Positions 31,666 through 38,633 of a DNA stretch of 38,633 nucleotides are shown here, one piece after another. The stretch is from contig JACSDF010000016.1 in NCBI GenBank assembly GCA_015660815.1, positions 1 to 38,633 on the forward strand. Reading direction: 5' to 3'. The stretch comes from Actinomycetota bacterium (lineage in GTDB: Bacteria; Actinomycetota; Actinomycetes; Nanopelagicales; Nanopelagicaceae). How positions within the stretch are numbered: the stretch's first letter is position 1; each line of letters starts with the position of its first letter. The notes under the pieces were generated by a model. The model had not been told where the DNA came from. It did not search any database and worked only from the letters and a program-made list of their open reading frames with translations. The translations under genes were made by a program, and so were the position numbers.

Positions 31666-34386
31666 TTATCCGGTATTTCTTAAGCCTGCAGCGACACCAT
31701 TAATAGTCAGGAGCAAGGCACGCTGCAAGGTTGGATTTTCCTCACCTGCAGAATCTCGTACTCGCTTGAGCAAATTGATCTGCAGTAAATGGATTGGCGA
31801 TAAGTAGGCATCGCGCACTTGCAGAGTCCTGGCCAGTACTGGTTGATCTCCGAGAAGAGATGTTTTTTTAGTTAACAACAAAATTTCAGCAACAGTTAAA
31901 TCAAATTCAGTTTGGATAGTGTCTAAGAAGTGATGGAGCTCTTTAGGAACAAGTGCATCTACATAGCGTCGGGCTAAGACTAAATCCGTCTTGGCTAAAG
32001 TCATTTCAACATTACTTATAAAGGTATTGAAGAAATGCCACTCTTGAAGCATCGTGGCGAGTACATCAGCGTTTCCCGACATTCTTGCCGCCTTTAGCCC
32101 AGATCCGACACCAAACCAACCTGGAACAATTTGACGCGATTGCGTCCACCCAAAGACCCACGGAATCGCGCGCAAAGAAGCGAGTCCACCGTGAGCATCT
32201 GGGCGTCTTGATGGGCGTGAACCCAAGTGGAGATTACCTAACTGCTCAACTGGCGTGGATGAATAAAAATAAGCTGGTAGATCTTCCTGATCGACCAAAC
32301 TCCGATATGCGGTGAAAGCGTTATCACTAACTAACTGCATGCACTCATTCCAGCTAGTTAAATCTTCAATTGATTGACGAGGACCACGATTGAGAACCGT
32401 TGCTTCAAGGGATGCGGCAAGGGTTAGCTCAACATTTTCCCTGGCAAGTGATGCTAAAGAGTATTTATCACTAATAACTTCGCCCTGCTCGGTCATCTTG
32501 ATTTGACCATCAACAGAACCCCACGGGAGCGCAATGAGTGCCTCATATGTCGGTCCACCACCACGGCCGACGGAGCCACCACGGCCATGGAATAAGCGAA
32601 GTTTGACGCCATGCTTAATGGCCACATCGCGGAGTCGACGCTGCGCGCGGTGAATCTCCCACTGGCTAGTTGCAATACCTGCATCTTTATTCGAATCTGA
32701 ATATCCCAACATAACTTCTTGAACATCACCGCGAAGTTCAACGATTGAGCGATACGCAGGATTACTCAATAGTTTTTCGAGAATTTCACCAGCGGCACGG
32801 AGTTCAGCAACAGTTTCAAGAAGCGGGGCAAAACCGATTCGAGCCTTTTTATTCTTAAGGTTTACCAGACCTGCTTGCTGGGCAATTACGACGGCAGCGA
32901 TTAAATCATCGGCCCCTTTAGTCATTGAAACTATATATGTTTCAATAGCTTGCGAACCGAAACGATCAATCAAATCTGCAATTGCAAAGAAGGTTTCAAG
33001 TGTGTTTCGCCCAGCCGAATCTAATTCTGTTACATCAAGATTTGCATCTTGGGCTAAAAATCTACTGAGGACATCAAATTTTTCCTCATGGTTCTTTTCG
33101 ATATAACCAGAAACTCCACTTATTTGCTTTAAAACATGATGGTGTGCATCAGAATGTTCTCGGATATCCATAGTTGCATGTGTAATGCCAAAAGCTGCAA
33201 CAGTACGAATCGTCCGCTCAAGTAATCCAGTAGCAATGAGCTCACCTTGATGGGCAAATAGCGAATCACGCATAAGCATGAGATCTTTAATTAACTCGGA
33301 AGTATCGGCATAGTCTCGGTGGGCAATGTGCGGAGCACCCTTTGCATGGCGATCTCGAGTTAATGCAAGGCGATGAACGATTGCAGTGGCCTTTAAACGA
33401 TATGGCTCTTGCGCATTGAGGCGCAAAAAGCGTGGTTCAAACTCAGTTATATGCTTTAAATCCATTTCAACAGAGGCGGTTAATTCTGGGGTAGCGCCAA
33501 TGATGCGAGTTGAAATAGAAAGCATCTGACGTAGCGCATCCATTGCCGCAATAGTCACTCGGATGGCATGACCCACTTGGAGCACCATCGCATCGGTAGT
33601 CACTTGAGAGTTCACATTTGGATTTCCGTCGCGGTCTCCACCGATCCAACTTCCAAAAGATAAAGGTCGGGCAGTAACTGGAACTACAACATTGATGCGC
33701 TTCATTTCGCGTGCAAAATCATTTAAAACCTCGGGGACGGTTTCGCGAAAGAGATCATCGAGGTAGTAGAGCGCATTCATCGCCTCATCAAGTGGCTCTG
33801 GTTGCCCCAGGCGAAGTTCATCTGTCTGCCACAATAAATCAATCGTTTCGGCTAAGCGATCTCGTTGCGAAGGATTACGCGAATCTTCTAGCAAATCTGC
33901 AACTCGTCCCATTTTACTGAGGACAGATCGACGCGCCGCCTCTGTTGGGTGAGCTGTAAAAACCGGTCGCACTGACATTTCATTAATCCACTCAGAAATC
34001 TCTTCACTAGAAAGTTCGTGCCCTGGCGTCTGTGCATTCAACGCCGCTTCAATTTTGTCGACGGCTCGTGCAAGCCACGACCCTCCCTCTGCACGGGCAT
34101 CGGCCAACACACGTGCACGGTGAACTTGTTCAGCAATATTTGCTAAGTTGAAATACGAACTAAAGGCGCGAACTAACTGGACTGAATCTTCAAGTGATAA
34201 CGATGCGAGAAGATCTACGCCATCACCCTCGCGCACCGCTTTGCGTACTTTCTCAACGAGTTCAAGAAGTTCAGGGCCTTCTTGGCGCACTAAAGTCTGG
34301 CCGAGTAAGTCTCCAAGCTTGCGGACATCGCTACGCAGAGCTGCATCATCTGCCGCGACCGCGCCGCCAAAACCACCCATACTCAT
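31666..34386 (-). CDS. ppc: Phosphoenolpyruvate carboxylase
   Basis: This 906-residue cytoplasmic enzyme adds bicarbonate to PEP to give oxaloacetate, replenishing the TCA cycle. Catalytic motifs are intact: FTAHPTEAARRS (His about 141), VMLGYSDSNKDAGI, the glycine loop RLFHGRGGSVGRGGGP, and the C-terminal RNTG end that is typical. ATG 34386 is used, with AGAGGA about 8 nt upstream; an ATG two codons later is also possible. The gene lies between pth and mfd on the opposite strand, a place where other actinobacteria such as Mycobacterium do not have it, suggesting local insertion. Confidence 0.96.
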   Translation of the reverse strand: MSMGGFGGAVAADDAALRSDVRKLGDLLGQTLVRQEGPELLELVEKVRKAVREGDGVDLLASLSLEDSVQLVRAFSSYFNLANIAEQVHRARVLADARAEGGSWLARAVDKIEAALNAQTPGHELSSEEISEWINEMSVRPVFTAHPTEAARRSVLSKMGRVADLLEDSRNPSQRDRLAETIDLLWQTDELRLGQPEPLDEAMNALYYLDDLFRETVPEVLNDFAREMKRINVVVPVTARPLSFGSWIGGDRDGNPNVNSQVTTDAMVLQVGHAIRVTIAAMDALRQMLSISTRIIGATPELTASVEMDLKHITEFEPRFLRLNAQEPYRLKATAIVHRLALTRDRHAKGAPHIAHRDYADTSELIKDLMLMRDSLFAHQGELIATGLLERTIRTVAAFGITHATMDIREHSDAHHHVLKQISGVSGYIEKNHEEKFDVLSRFLAQDANLDVTELDSAGRNTLETFFAIADLIDRFGSQAIETYIVSMTKGADDLIAAVVIAQQAGLVNLKNKKARIGFAPLLETVAELRAAGEILEKLLSNPAYRSIVELRGDVQEVMLGYSDSNKDAGIATSQWEIHRAQRRLRDVAIKHGVKLRLFHGRGGSVGRGGGPTYEALIALPWGSVDGQIKMTEQGEVISDKYSLASLARENVELTLAASLEATVLNRGPRQSIEDLTSWNECMQLVSDNAFTAYRSLVDQEDLPAYFYSSTPVEQLGNLHLGSRPSRRPDAHGGLASLRAIPWVFGWTQSRQIVPGWFGVGSGLKAARMSGNADVLATMLQEWHFFNTFISNVEMTLAKTDLVLARRYVDALVPKELHHFLDTIQTEFDLTVAEILLLTKKTSLLGDQPVLARTLQVRDAYLSPIHLLQINLLKRVRDSAGEENPTLQRALLLTINGVAAGLRNTG

Positions 34387-34427
34387 TGGGCAATCCTCTC
34401 AGGTCGCCGTGGGTGTTGCGAACAAAT

Positions 34428-34473
34428 TACAATGGCCTTACTTAGCCCCCTCCCTTTTGGGATCGGGGCCTAA
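34428..34473 (+). promoter_or_regulatory. mfd promoter and 5' hairpin
   Basis: TACAAT (34428-34433) is a good -10, giving a start near 34440. The RNA would begin with an imperfect hairpin (34442-34473): TTAG/CTAA, then CCCC/GGGG, then CCC/GGG around a TTTT loop. GAGGAGG follows 7 nt before the ATG at 34499. A regulatory or stabilising role is inferred. Confidence 0.45.
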
Positions 34474-34498
34474 CGCCGTTTCAAGAGGAGGATGCTCA

Positions 34499-37400
34499 AT
34501 GCGGGGATTAATCAATACGCTTCCCGTGACGGTTCAAGCATCTCATGTTGTAGCCCCATCATCGATGAATCCATTCTTACTCGCAGCGAGAGCAGCTAAT
34601 TCACCAATCCTTGTTATTACAAGTTCTAGTCGCAGTGCCGAAGATTTGGTGAGTGAGCTTCGCGAATTACATAACAATGTGTTGGAGTTTCCTGCCTGGG
34701 AGACGCTGCCACATGAGCGATTGAGTCCACGAAGCGACACGGTAGCACGCCGAATAGCAACGCTCTACAGTCTAGAAAAACACCAGAGCATTAATCCCAT
34801 TGTTGTTACACCAGTACGAGGTGCAATTCATCGCATAATAGGTGATCTTGGTAAGTCGCCGTTGATGAGTCTAGAGATTGGAAATGAACAGTCACTTGAT
34901 TTGTTAGTTCGTCATTTAACAAATTGTGCATATACAAGAACTGACTTAGTCGAGCGCCGAGGCGAGTTTGCGGTTCGAGGTGGAATCGTTGACCTATTTC
35001 TTCCATTGAGTGCGCATCCAATTCGAATCGATTTTTTCGGAGATGAGATAGAGGACATAAGCTATTTCGAAGTCGCCGACCAGCGAACAATTGCGCCAGT
35101 TATTGGCAGAGTTGAGATTTATCCTTGCCGAGAACTCCTATTGACTCCCACGATTCGAGCCCGAGCAGCTGAGCTCAAAGAGAGCCTTCCAGGTGCGCGC
35201 GAGTTTTTAGAGAAAATTAGCGAAGGAATATTATTCGAAGGCATGGAGTCTTTGATTCCACTTCTGATTGATAACACGCAAACCCTACTTGCTCGCATGC
35301 CAGCTAACACGCAGATTATTTTTCTCGACTATGAGCGAATAAGGTCAAGGGCTGGAGATTTGCTTGCAACTAATGAAGAGTTCCTCAACGCTTCGTGGTC
35401 AAATGCAGCGCATGGTGCAGTAGCGCCGATTCATGATGGCTCAGGGACATACATGTCATGGATTGAATTAAAAGATGAGATTAGTTCCCTCAACTTCGCA
35501 TCGGCATCCCTGGATCCCTTTGGAAGTGATCTTGCAGAGGATACGGAGTTTTTAGATTACCGAGCAATTGACCCCATGCGCGGTGATATTGAGCGAACCG
35601 TCGCTGCATTGCGCGAAGCCGTTGACGGTCATTTCACGGTTGTTTTTGCAACACATGGTCATGGAATGCTTGAACGGTATGCAGGAATTTTTCGAAACGC
35701 TGATTTACCAGTTCATGTTGTTGAAAAACTTGTGGCAACCCCAACAAAAGGCAGTATTCATTTAACAACATCGGTCATCGCCCATGGATTTGAAAGTCAG
35801 AGTGAACAAATCTTTTTCATGACTGAGCGAGATTTAACCGGCAGTAAAGGAAGTGTTAAAGATAACCAACGTTTACCCTCAAAACGAAAGGCCGCAATTG
35901 ATCCCTTAGAGCTTCGTGCAGGCGACTTTGTAGTGCATGAGCAGCATGGAATCGGCCGTTATCTCGAGTTAGTTCAGCGAACGGTTGCAGGTGTAACTCG
36001 CGAATATCTCGTCATTGAATATGCATCGGCTAAACGGGGGCAACCAGGGGATCGAATCTTTGTTCCAACGGATGTGCTCGAGCAGGTGAGTAAATATGTG
36101 GGTGGTGAAGCACCAACCGTGCACCGAATCGGTAGCGGGGAATGGCAAAAGGCAAAGGGGCGAGCGCGCAAGGCCGTGCGCCAGATTGCAGGGGAGCTAA
36201 TTCGTCTCTATGCCGCGCGTACAAGTTCACCAGGCTTTGCATTTTCCCCTGATACTCCATGGCAACGCGAATTAGAGGATTCATTTTCCTATATTGAAAC
36301 ACCTGATCAATTAGCGACGATAAATGATGTTAAGGCCGATATGGAGCGCCCTTATCCGATGGATCGAATTATCTGCGGTGATGTTGGATATGGTAAAACT
36401 GAAATCGCTATTCGTGCAGCATTTAAAGCAGTGCAAGATGGCAAGCAAGTTGCAGTACTAGTTCCAACAACCTTACTTGTACAACAGCACACAAAAACTT
36501 TTACCGAACGATATGCCGGCTTCCCTTTGAAAGTAGCGGGGCTATCTCGCTTTAACACCGCTAAAGAGAGTAAAGACGTGCTCGATGGATTGCTCAAGGG
36601 CTCGGTAGACGTCGTTATCGGGACTCATCGAATTCTTTCAAATGACGTTGTTTTCAAAGATTTAGGCTTAGTCGTTGTCGATGAAGAGCAACGCTTCGGT
36701 GTCGAGCAAAAAGAGGCGCTCAAGAAAATGCGCACAACTGTGGATGTTTTGGCGATGTCGGCAACTCCGATTCCACGCACATTAGAAATGGCGGTGACGG
36801 GTATTCGAGAGATGTCAACGATTACAACACCACCCGAAGAGCGTCACCCAATTTTGACATATGTGGGACCGGCTGAAGAGGGTCAAATAACTGCGGCAAT
36901 TCACCGCGAACTTTTACGAGATGGTCAGATTTTCTATCTTCATAACCGCGTTGAAACTATTGATCAAGCGGCATCACGAATTCAAGAACTTGTACCAGAA
37001 GCTCGAATTCGAGTTGCACATGGGCAGATGAGTGAAGGCTCACTAGAAGATGTAATTCTGGGTTTTTGGAACAGGGACTTTGATGTTCTAGTCAGTACAA
37101 CAATCGTTGAAAGTGGTCTAGATATTCAAAATGCTAACACTCTCATAGTCGAACGTGCAGATCGTTTCGGCCTATCACAACTTCACCAGTTGCGTGGCCG
37201 AGTCGGACGCGGTCGCGAACGAGCATATGCATATTTTCTCTATCCGCCAGATCAACCATTATCTGAATTAGCTCACGAACGCTTAACTACAATCGCAGCA
37301 AATACCGAATTAGGTTCTGGAATGCGCGTTGCATTAAAAGATCTTGAGATTCGCGGTGCTGGAAATCTATTAGGTGGCGAACAATCAGGACACATCGCCG

Positions 37401-37969
37401 ATGTTGGCTTTGATCTATATATGAGAATGGTTGGTGAAGCCGTTAATGATTACAAAGCTGGGATTATTGAAACGGCGGAAAAGATAAGTGAGTGCAAAGT
37501 CGAGCTTCCAATCAATGCCCATTTATCAACTGAATATGTACCGGGCGAGCGCTTGCGTCTTGATTTATATAGACGCCTAGCCGATGTGAAGAATAACGAG
37601 GATGTTGAATCTATTCGAGCCGAACTTTTAGATCGCTTTGGGGAACTTCCAGAAGAGGCGCAGGCGCTATTAGGTGTTGCATCTTTGCGGGCACGGGCCA
37701 AAGCTGCCGCATTGACTGAGGTCGTAATTCAAGGAAAGTTCTTGCGCTTGGCACCCTTGACGTTGCCTGAGTCAAGGCAGCTACGCCTGTCACGTTTATA
37801 TCCTGGCTCACTCTATAAATCGGCTACTAGAACGGTTTTAGTTGCACTTAACACCGGTAATTCATGGAATCCGTCAAAGAGCCAGCCTGAGATGGTGGAT
37901 ACTTCTCTCCTAGCCTGGGTCGTTGAGGCCGTCAACCAATTGAGCGAACCATCGAAAGCGAGTTCATAG
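34499..37969 (+). CDS. mfd: Transcription-repair coupling factor Mfd
   Basis: This protein of about 1156 residues removes stalled RNA polymerase and recruits UvrA. An N-terminal UvrB-like region (LEFPAWETLPHERLSP) is followed by the RNA polymerase-interaction domain (FVVHEQHGIGRYLELVQRT, about 475). The RecG-like translocase has Walker A GDVGYGKTEIAIRAAFK (about 630) and Walker B VVDEEQRFGVEQKEALKKM, then ATPIPRTLEMAV and GLDIQNANTLIVERADRFG. A C-terminal regulatory domain ends the protein. ATG 34499 is chosen because GAGGAGG lies 7 nt upstream; a longer frame before it only mirrors the ppc gene. Its stop overlaps the next GTG by one base. Confidence 0.95.
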   Translation: MRGLINTLPVTVQASHVVAPSSMNPFLLAARAANSPILVITSSSRSAEDLVSELRELHNNVLEFPAWETLPHERLSPRSDTVARRIATLYSLEKHQSINPIVVTPVRGAIHRIIGDLGKSPLMSLEIGNEQSLDLLVRHLTNCAYTRTDLVERRGEFAVRGGIVDLFLPLSAHPIRIDFFGDEIEDISYFEVADQRTIAPVIGRVEIYPCRELLLTPTIRARAAELKESLPGAREFLEKISEGILFEGMESLIPLLIDNTQTLLARMPANTQIIFLDYERIRSRAGDLLATNEEFLNASWSNAAHGAVAPIHDGSGTYMSWIELKDEISSLNFASASLDPFGSDLAEDTEFLDYRAIDPMRGDIERTVAALREAVDGHFTVVFATHGHGMLERYAGIFRNADLPVHVVEKLVATPTKGSIHLTTSVIAHGFESQSEQIFFMTERDLTGSKGSVKDNQRLPSKRKAAIDPLELRAGDFVVHEQHGIGRYLELVQRTVAGVTREYLVIEYASAKRGQPGDRIFVPTDVLEQVSKYVGGEAPTVHRIGSGEWQKAKGRARKAVRQIAGELIRLYAARTSSPGFAFSPDTPWQRELEDSFSYIETPDQLATINDVKADMERPYPMDRIICGDVGYGKTEIAIRAAFKAVQDGKQVAVLVPTTLLVQQHTKTFTERYAGFPLKVAGLSRFNTAKESKDVLDGLLKGSVDVVIGTHRILSNDVVFKDLGLVVVDEEQRFGVEQKEALKKMRTTVDVLAMSATPIPRTLEMAVTGIREMSTITTPPEERHPILTYVGPAEEGQITAAIHRELLRDGQIFYLHNRVETIDQAASRIQELVPEARIRVAHGQMSEGSLEDVILGFWNRDFDVLVSTTIVESGLDIQNANTLIVERADRFGLSQLHQLRGRVGRGRERAYAYFLYPPDQPLSELAHERLTTIAANTELGSGMRVALKDLEIRGAGNLLGGEQSGHIADVGFDLYMRMVGEAVNDYKAGIIETAEKISECKVELPINAHLSTEYVPGERLRLDLYRRLADVKNNEDVESIRAELLDRFGELPEEAQALLGVASLRARAKAAALTEVVIQGKFLRLAPLTLPESRQLRLSRLYPGSLYKSATRTVLVALNTGNSWNPSKSQPEMVDTSLLAWVVEAVNQLSEPSKASS

Positions 37970-38574
37970 TGAAGAAGATTCTTGCCGTATTAACCGTAGC
38001 CACAGCGCTTTTTCTAACTGGTTGCTCTCAAGTTGGCGCAGCGGCGACTCTTGGCGATACCAAGATTACCCAAGCGACGGTTCAATCAAGCATCGATGCA
38101 ATCCTTGCCGCTCGCGTTGGAGTTGACACTTCGCAGATGCAGTTAGAAACTGGCGAAGCGCTAAATCGTGGACAACTGCGTTTCCACCTCTTCACCGCAC
38201 TGCTTCGCGCAACGGGCGAAGAGCTAAAACTTACGGTCTCCAAAGCTGAAATCGATACACGTCGTCAAAGTATTATCGAACAAGTTGGCGGAGTTGAAGG
38301 TTTACCGGCGGCCTTAGTTGGAGCCGGTATCGCACCCAATGATTTAGATATTTATATTGAGGCGATGACCGTCTCAGACAAGATTAGTCAAGCACTTACA
38401 GCTAGTGGCGTCACACAAGAAGACCTTGGAACAGCAGTGCAAAAACTTGTTGTCGCTAAAGCAAAAGAACTCGGCGTAACGGTTAATCCTCGTTATGGCA
38501 AATGGGATGGCGAGGTCGCTGACGTTGTTGCAGTTGATTCTGCAAGCCCCGCAGTTTCTCCTGCGAAGAAATAA
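37969..38574 (+). CDS. Lipoprotein with SurA N-terminal-like chaperone domain
   Basis: This 201-residue protein has a lipoprotein signal: a basic start, a hydrophobic core, and lipobox LTGC with Cys19, so it is probably anchored outside the membrane. The region about 25-175 resembles the SurA N-terminal helical chaperone domain (VGAAATLGDTKITQATVQ, then repeated helices). No PpiC rotamase follows, so it would act as a holdase rather than an isomerase. The tail is Ser/Ala/Pro rich. GTG 37969 overlaps the mfd stop by one base. It sits between mfd and mazG, where actinobacteria often carry such a lipoprotein. Confidence 0.8.
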   Translation: MKKILAVLTVATALFLTGCSQVGAAATLGDTKITQATVQSSIDAILAARVGVDTSQMQLETGEALNRGQLRFHLFTALLRATGEELKLTVSKAEIDTRRQSIIEQVGGVEGLPAALVGAGIAPNDLDIYIEAMTVSDKISQALTASGVTQEDLGTAVQKLVVAKAKELGVTVNPRYGKWDGEVADVVAVDSASPAVSPAKK

Positions 38575-38580
38575 AGTAGC

Positions 38581-38633
38581 GTGATTGAGGGTTCACAACT
38601 TCAGCGCCTTGCTGAAGTTATGGACCAACTCCG
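38581..38633 (+). CDS. mazG: MazG nucleoside triphosphate pyrophosphohydrolase (N-terminal part only)
   Basis: The first 17 codons of a gene run off the window. From GTG 38581 they read VIEGSQLQRLAEVMDQL then Arg, matching the start of MazG, where L-x-x-L-x-x-V-M-x-x-L-R precedes the catalytic helix. MazG hydrolyses NTPs and (p)ppGpp-type substrates. The order mfd, lipoprotein, mazG is usual in actinobacteria. The GTG start has no strong ribosome site; the previous gene ends 6 nt earlier in the same frame. Confidence 0.7.
   Translation, partial: MIEGSQLQRLAEVMDQL

Noticed and set aside
34148-34498. Upstream in-frame extension of mfd
   Set aside because: It runs opposite to ppc, its residues do not resemble Mfd, and a strong GAGGAGG sits before the ATG at 34499.
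1-38633. CRISPR arrays, insertion sequences, prophage or integrated island
   Set aside because: No direct repeat arrays, transposase, integrase or phage genes were seen; gene order is core actinobacterial and the two tRNA genes have no integrase or duplicated ends nearby.

Overview
This window looks like chromosomal DNA of a small-genome, moderately AT-rich actinobacterium. The best guess is a freshwater acI-type (Nanopelagicales, Planktophila/Nanopelagicus-like) bacterium. That placement is an inference from three things: a gene order shared with Mycobacterium and other actinobacteria (5-FCL, gephyrin-like MoeA, RimJ, membrane protein, PMT, RsmI, MetG, TatD, RsmA, IspE, tRNA-Gln, GlmU, Prs, L25, Pth, Mfd, MazG); very tight gene packing; and many starts that look leaderless. 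No phage, insertion sequence or CRISPR array is visible, so this is core genome rather than an island.

Layout. 1-4839 (+) is a sugar operon: the end of a MalF-type permease, a MalG-type permease, a secreted GH13 amylase and a GH13 neopullulanase-like enzyme without a signal peptide. 4794-5618 (-) is an esterase, divergent from a DNA photolyase (5636-7006). 6972-8339 (-) is a membrane GGDEF protein and 8433-9038 (-) a small secreted protein. 9146-11591 (-) is a GMC oxidoreductase plus short-chain dehydrogenase operon, followed by tRNA-Arg(CCT). 11731-14427 (-) is an MMPL exporter with a small sulfotransferase-like protein. Then come a 38-residue ORF, an FmdB-type zinc ribbon, a CopC-like and CopD-CtaG fusion pair with an acyl-CoA dehydrogenase (to 18438), and the long conserved actinobacterial block (18435-38633), which contains PEP carboxylase on the opposite strand.

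How the genes fit together. Starch or glycogen is cut outside the cell, imported by the ABC permeases and trimmed by the second GH13 enzyme. The photolyase fits life in sunlit water. The conserved block covers folate salvage, protein O-mannosylation, tRNA and rRNA modification and charging, isoprenoid and UDP-GlcNAc precursors, PRPP, ribosome rescue and transcription-coupled repair.

Most notable observations: (1) a shortened MoeA/gephyrin-like protein with altered active-site motifs beside its likely membrane partner, resembling the corynebacterial Glp/GlpR division module; (2) a one-base frameshift at the 5' end of the essential gene glmU; (3) a recurring TANNNT hexamer 6-8 nt before start codons, pointing to widespread leaderless transcription; (4) all six convergent protein-gene pairs overlap or lie within 3 nt, leaving no room for terminators; (5) a CopC-like protein with no histidine; (6) an MMPL-sulfotransferase operon. 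No completely unknown multi-gene system was found.
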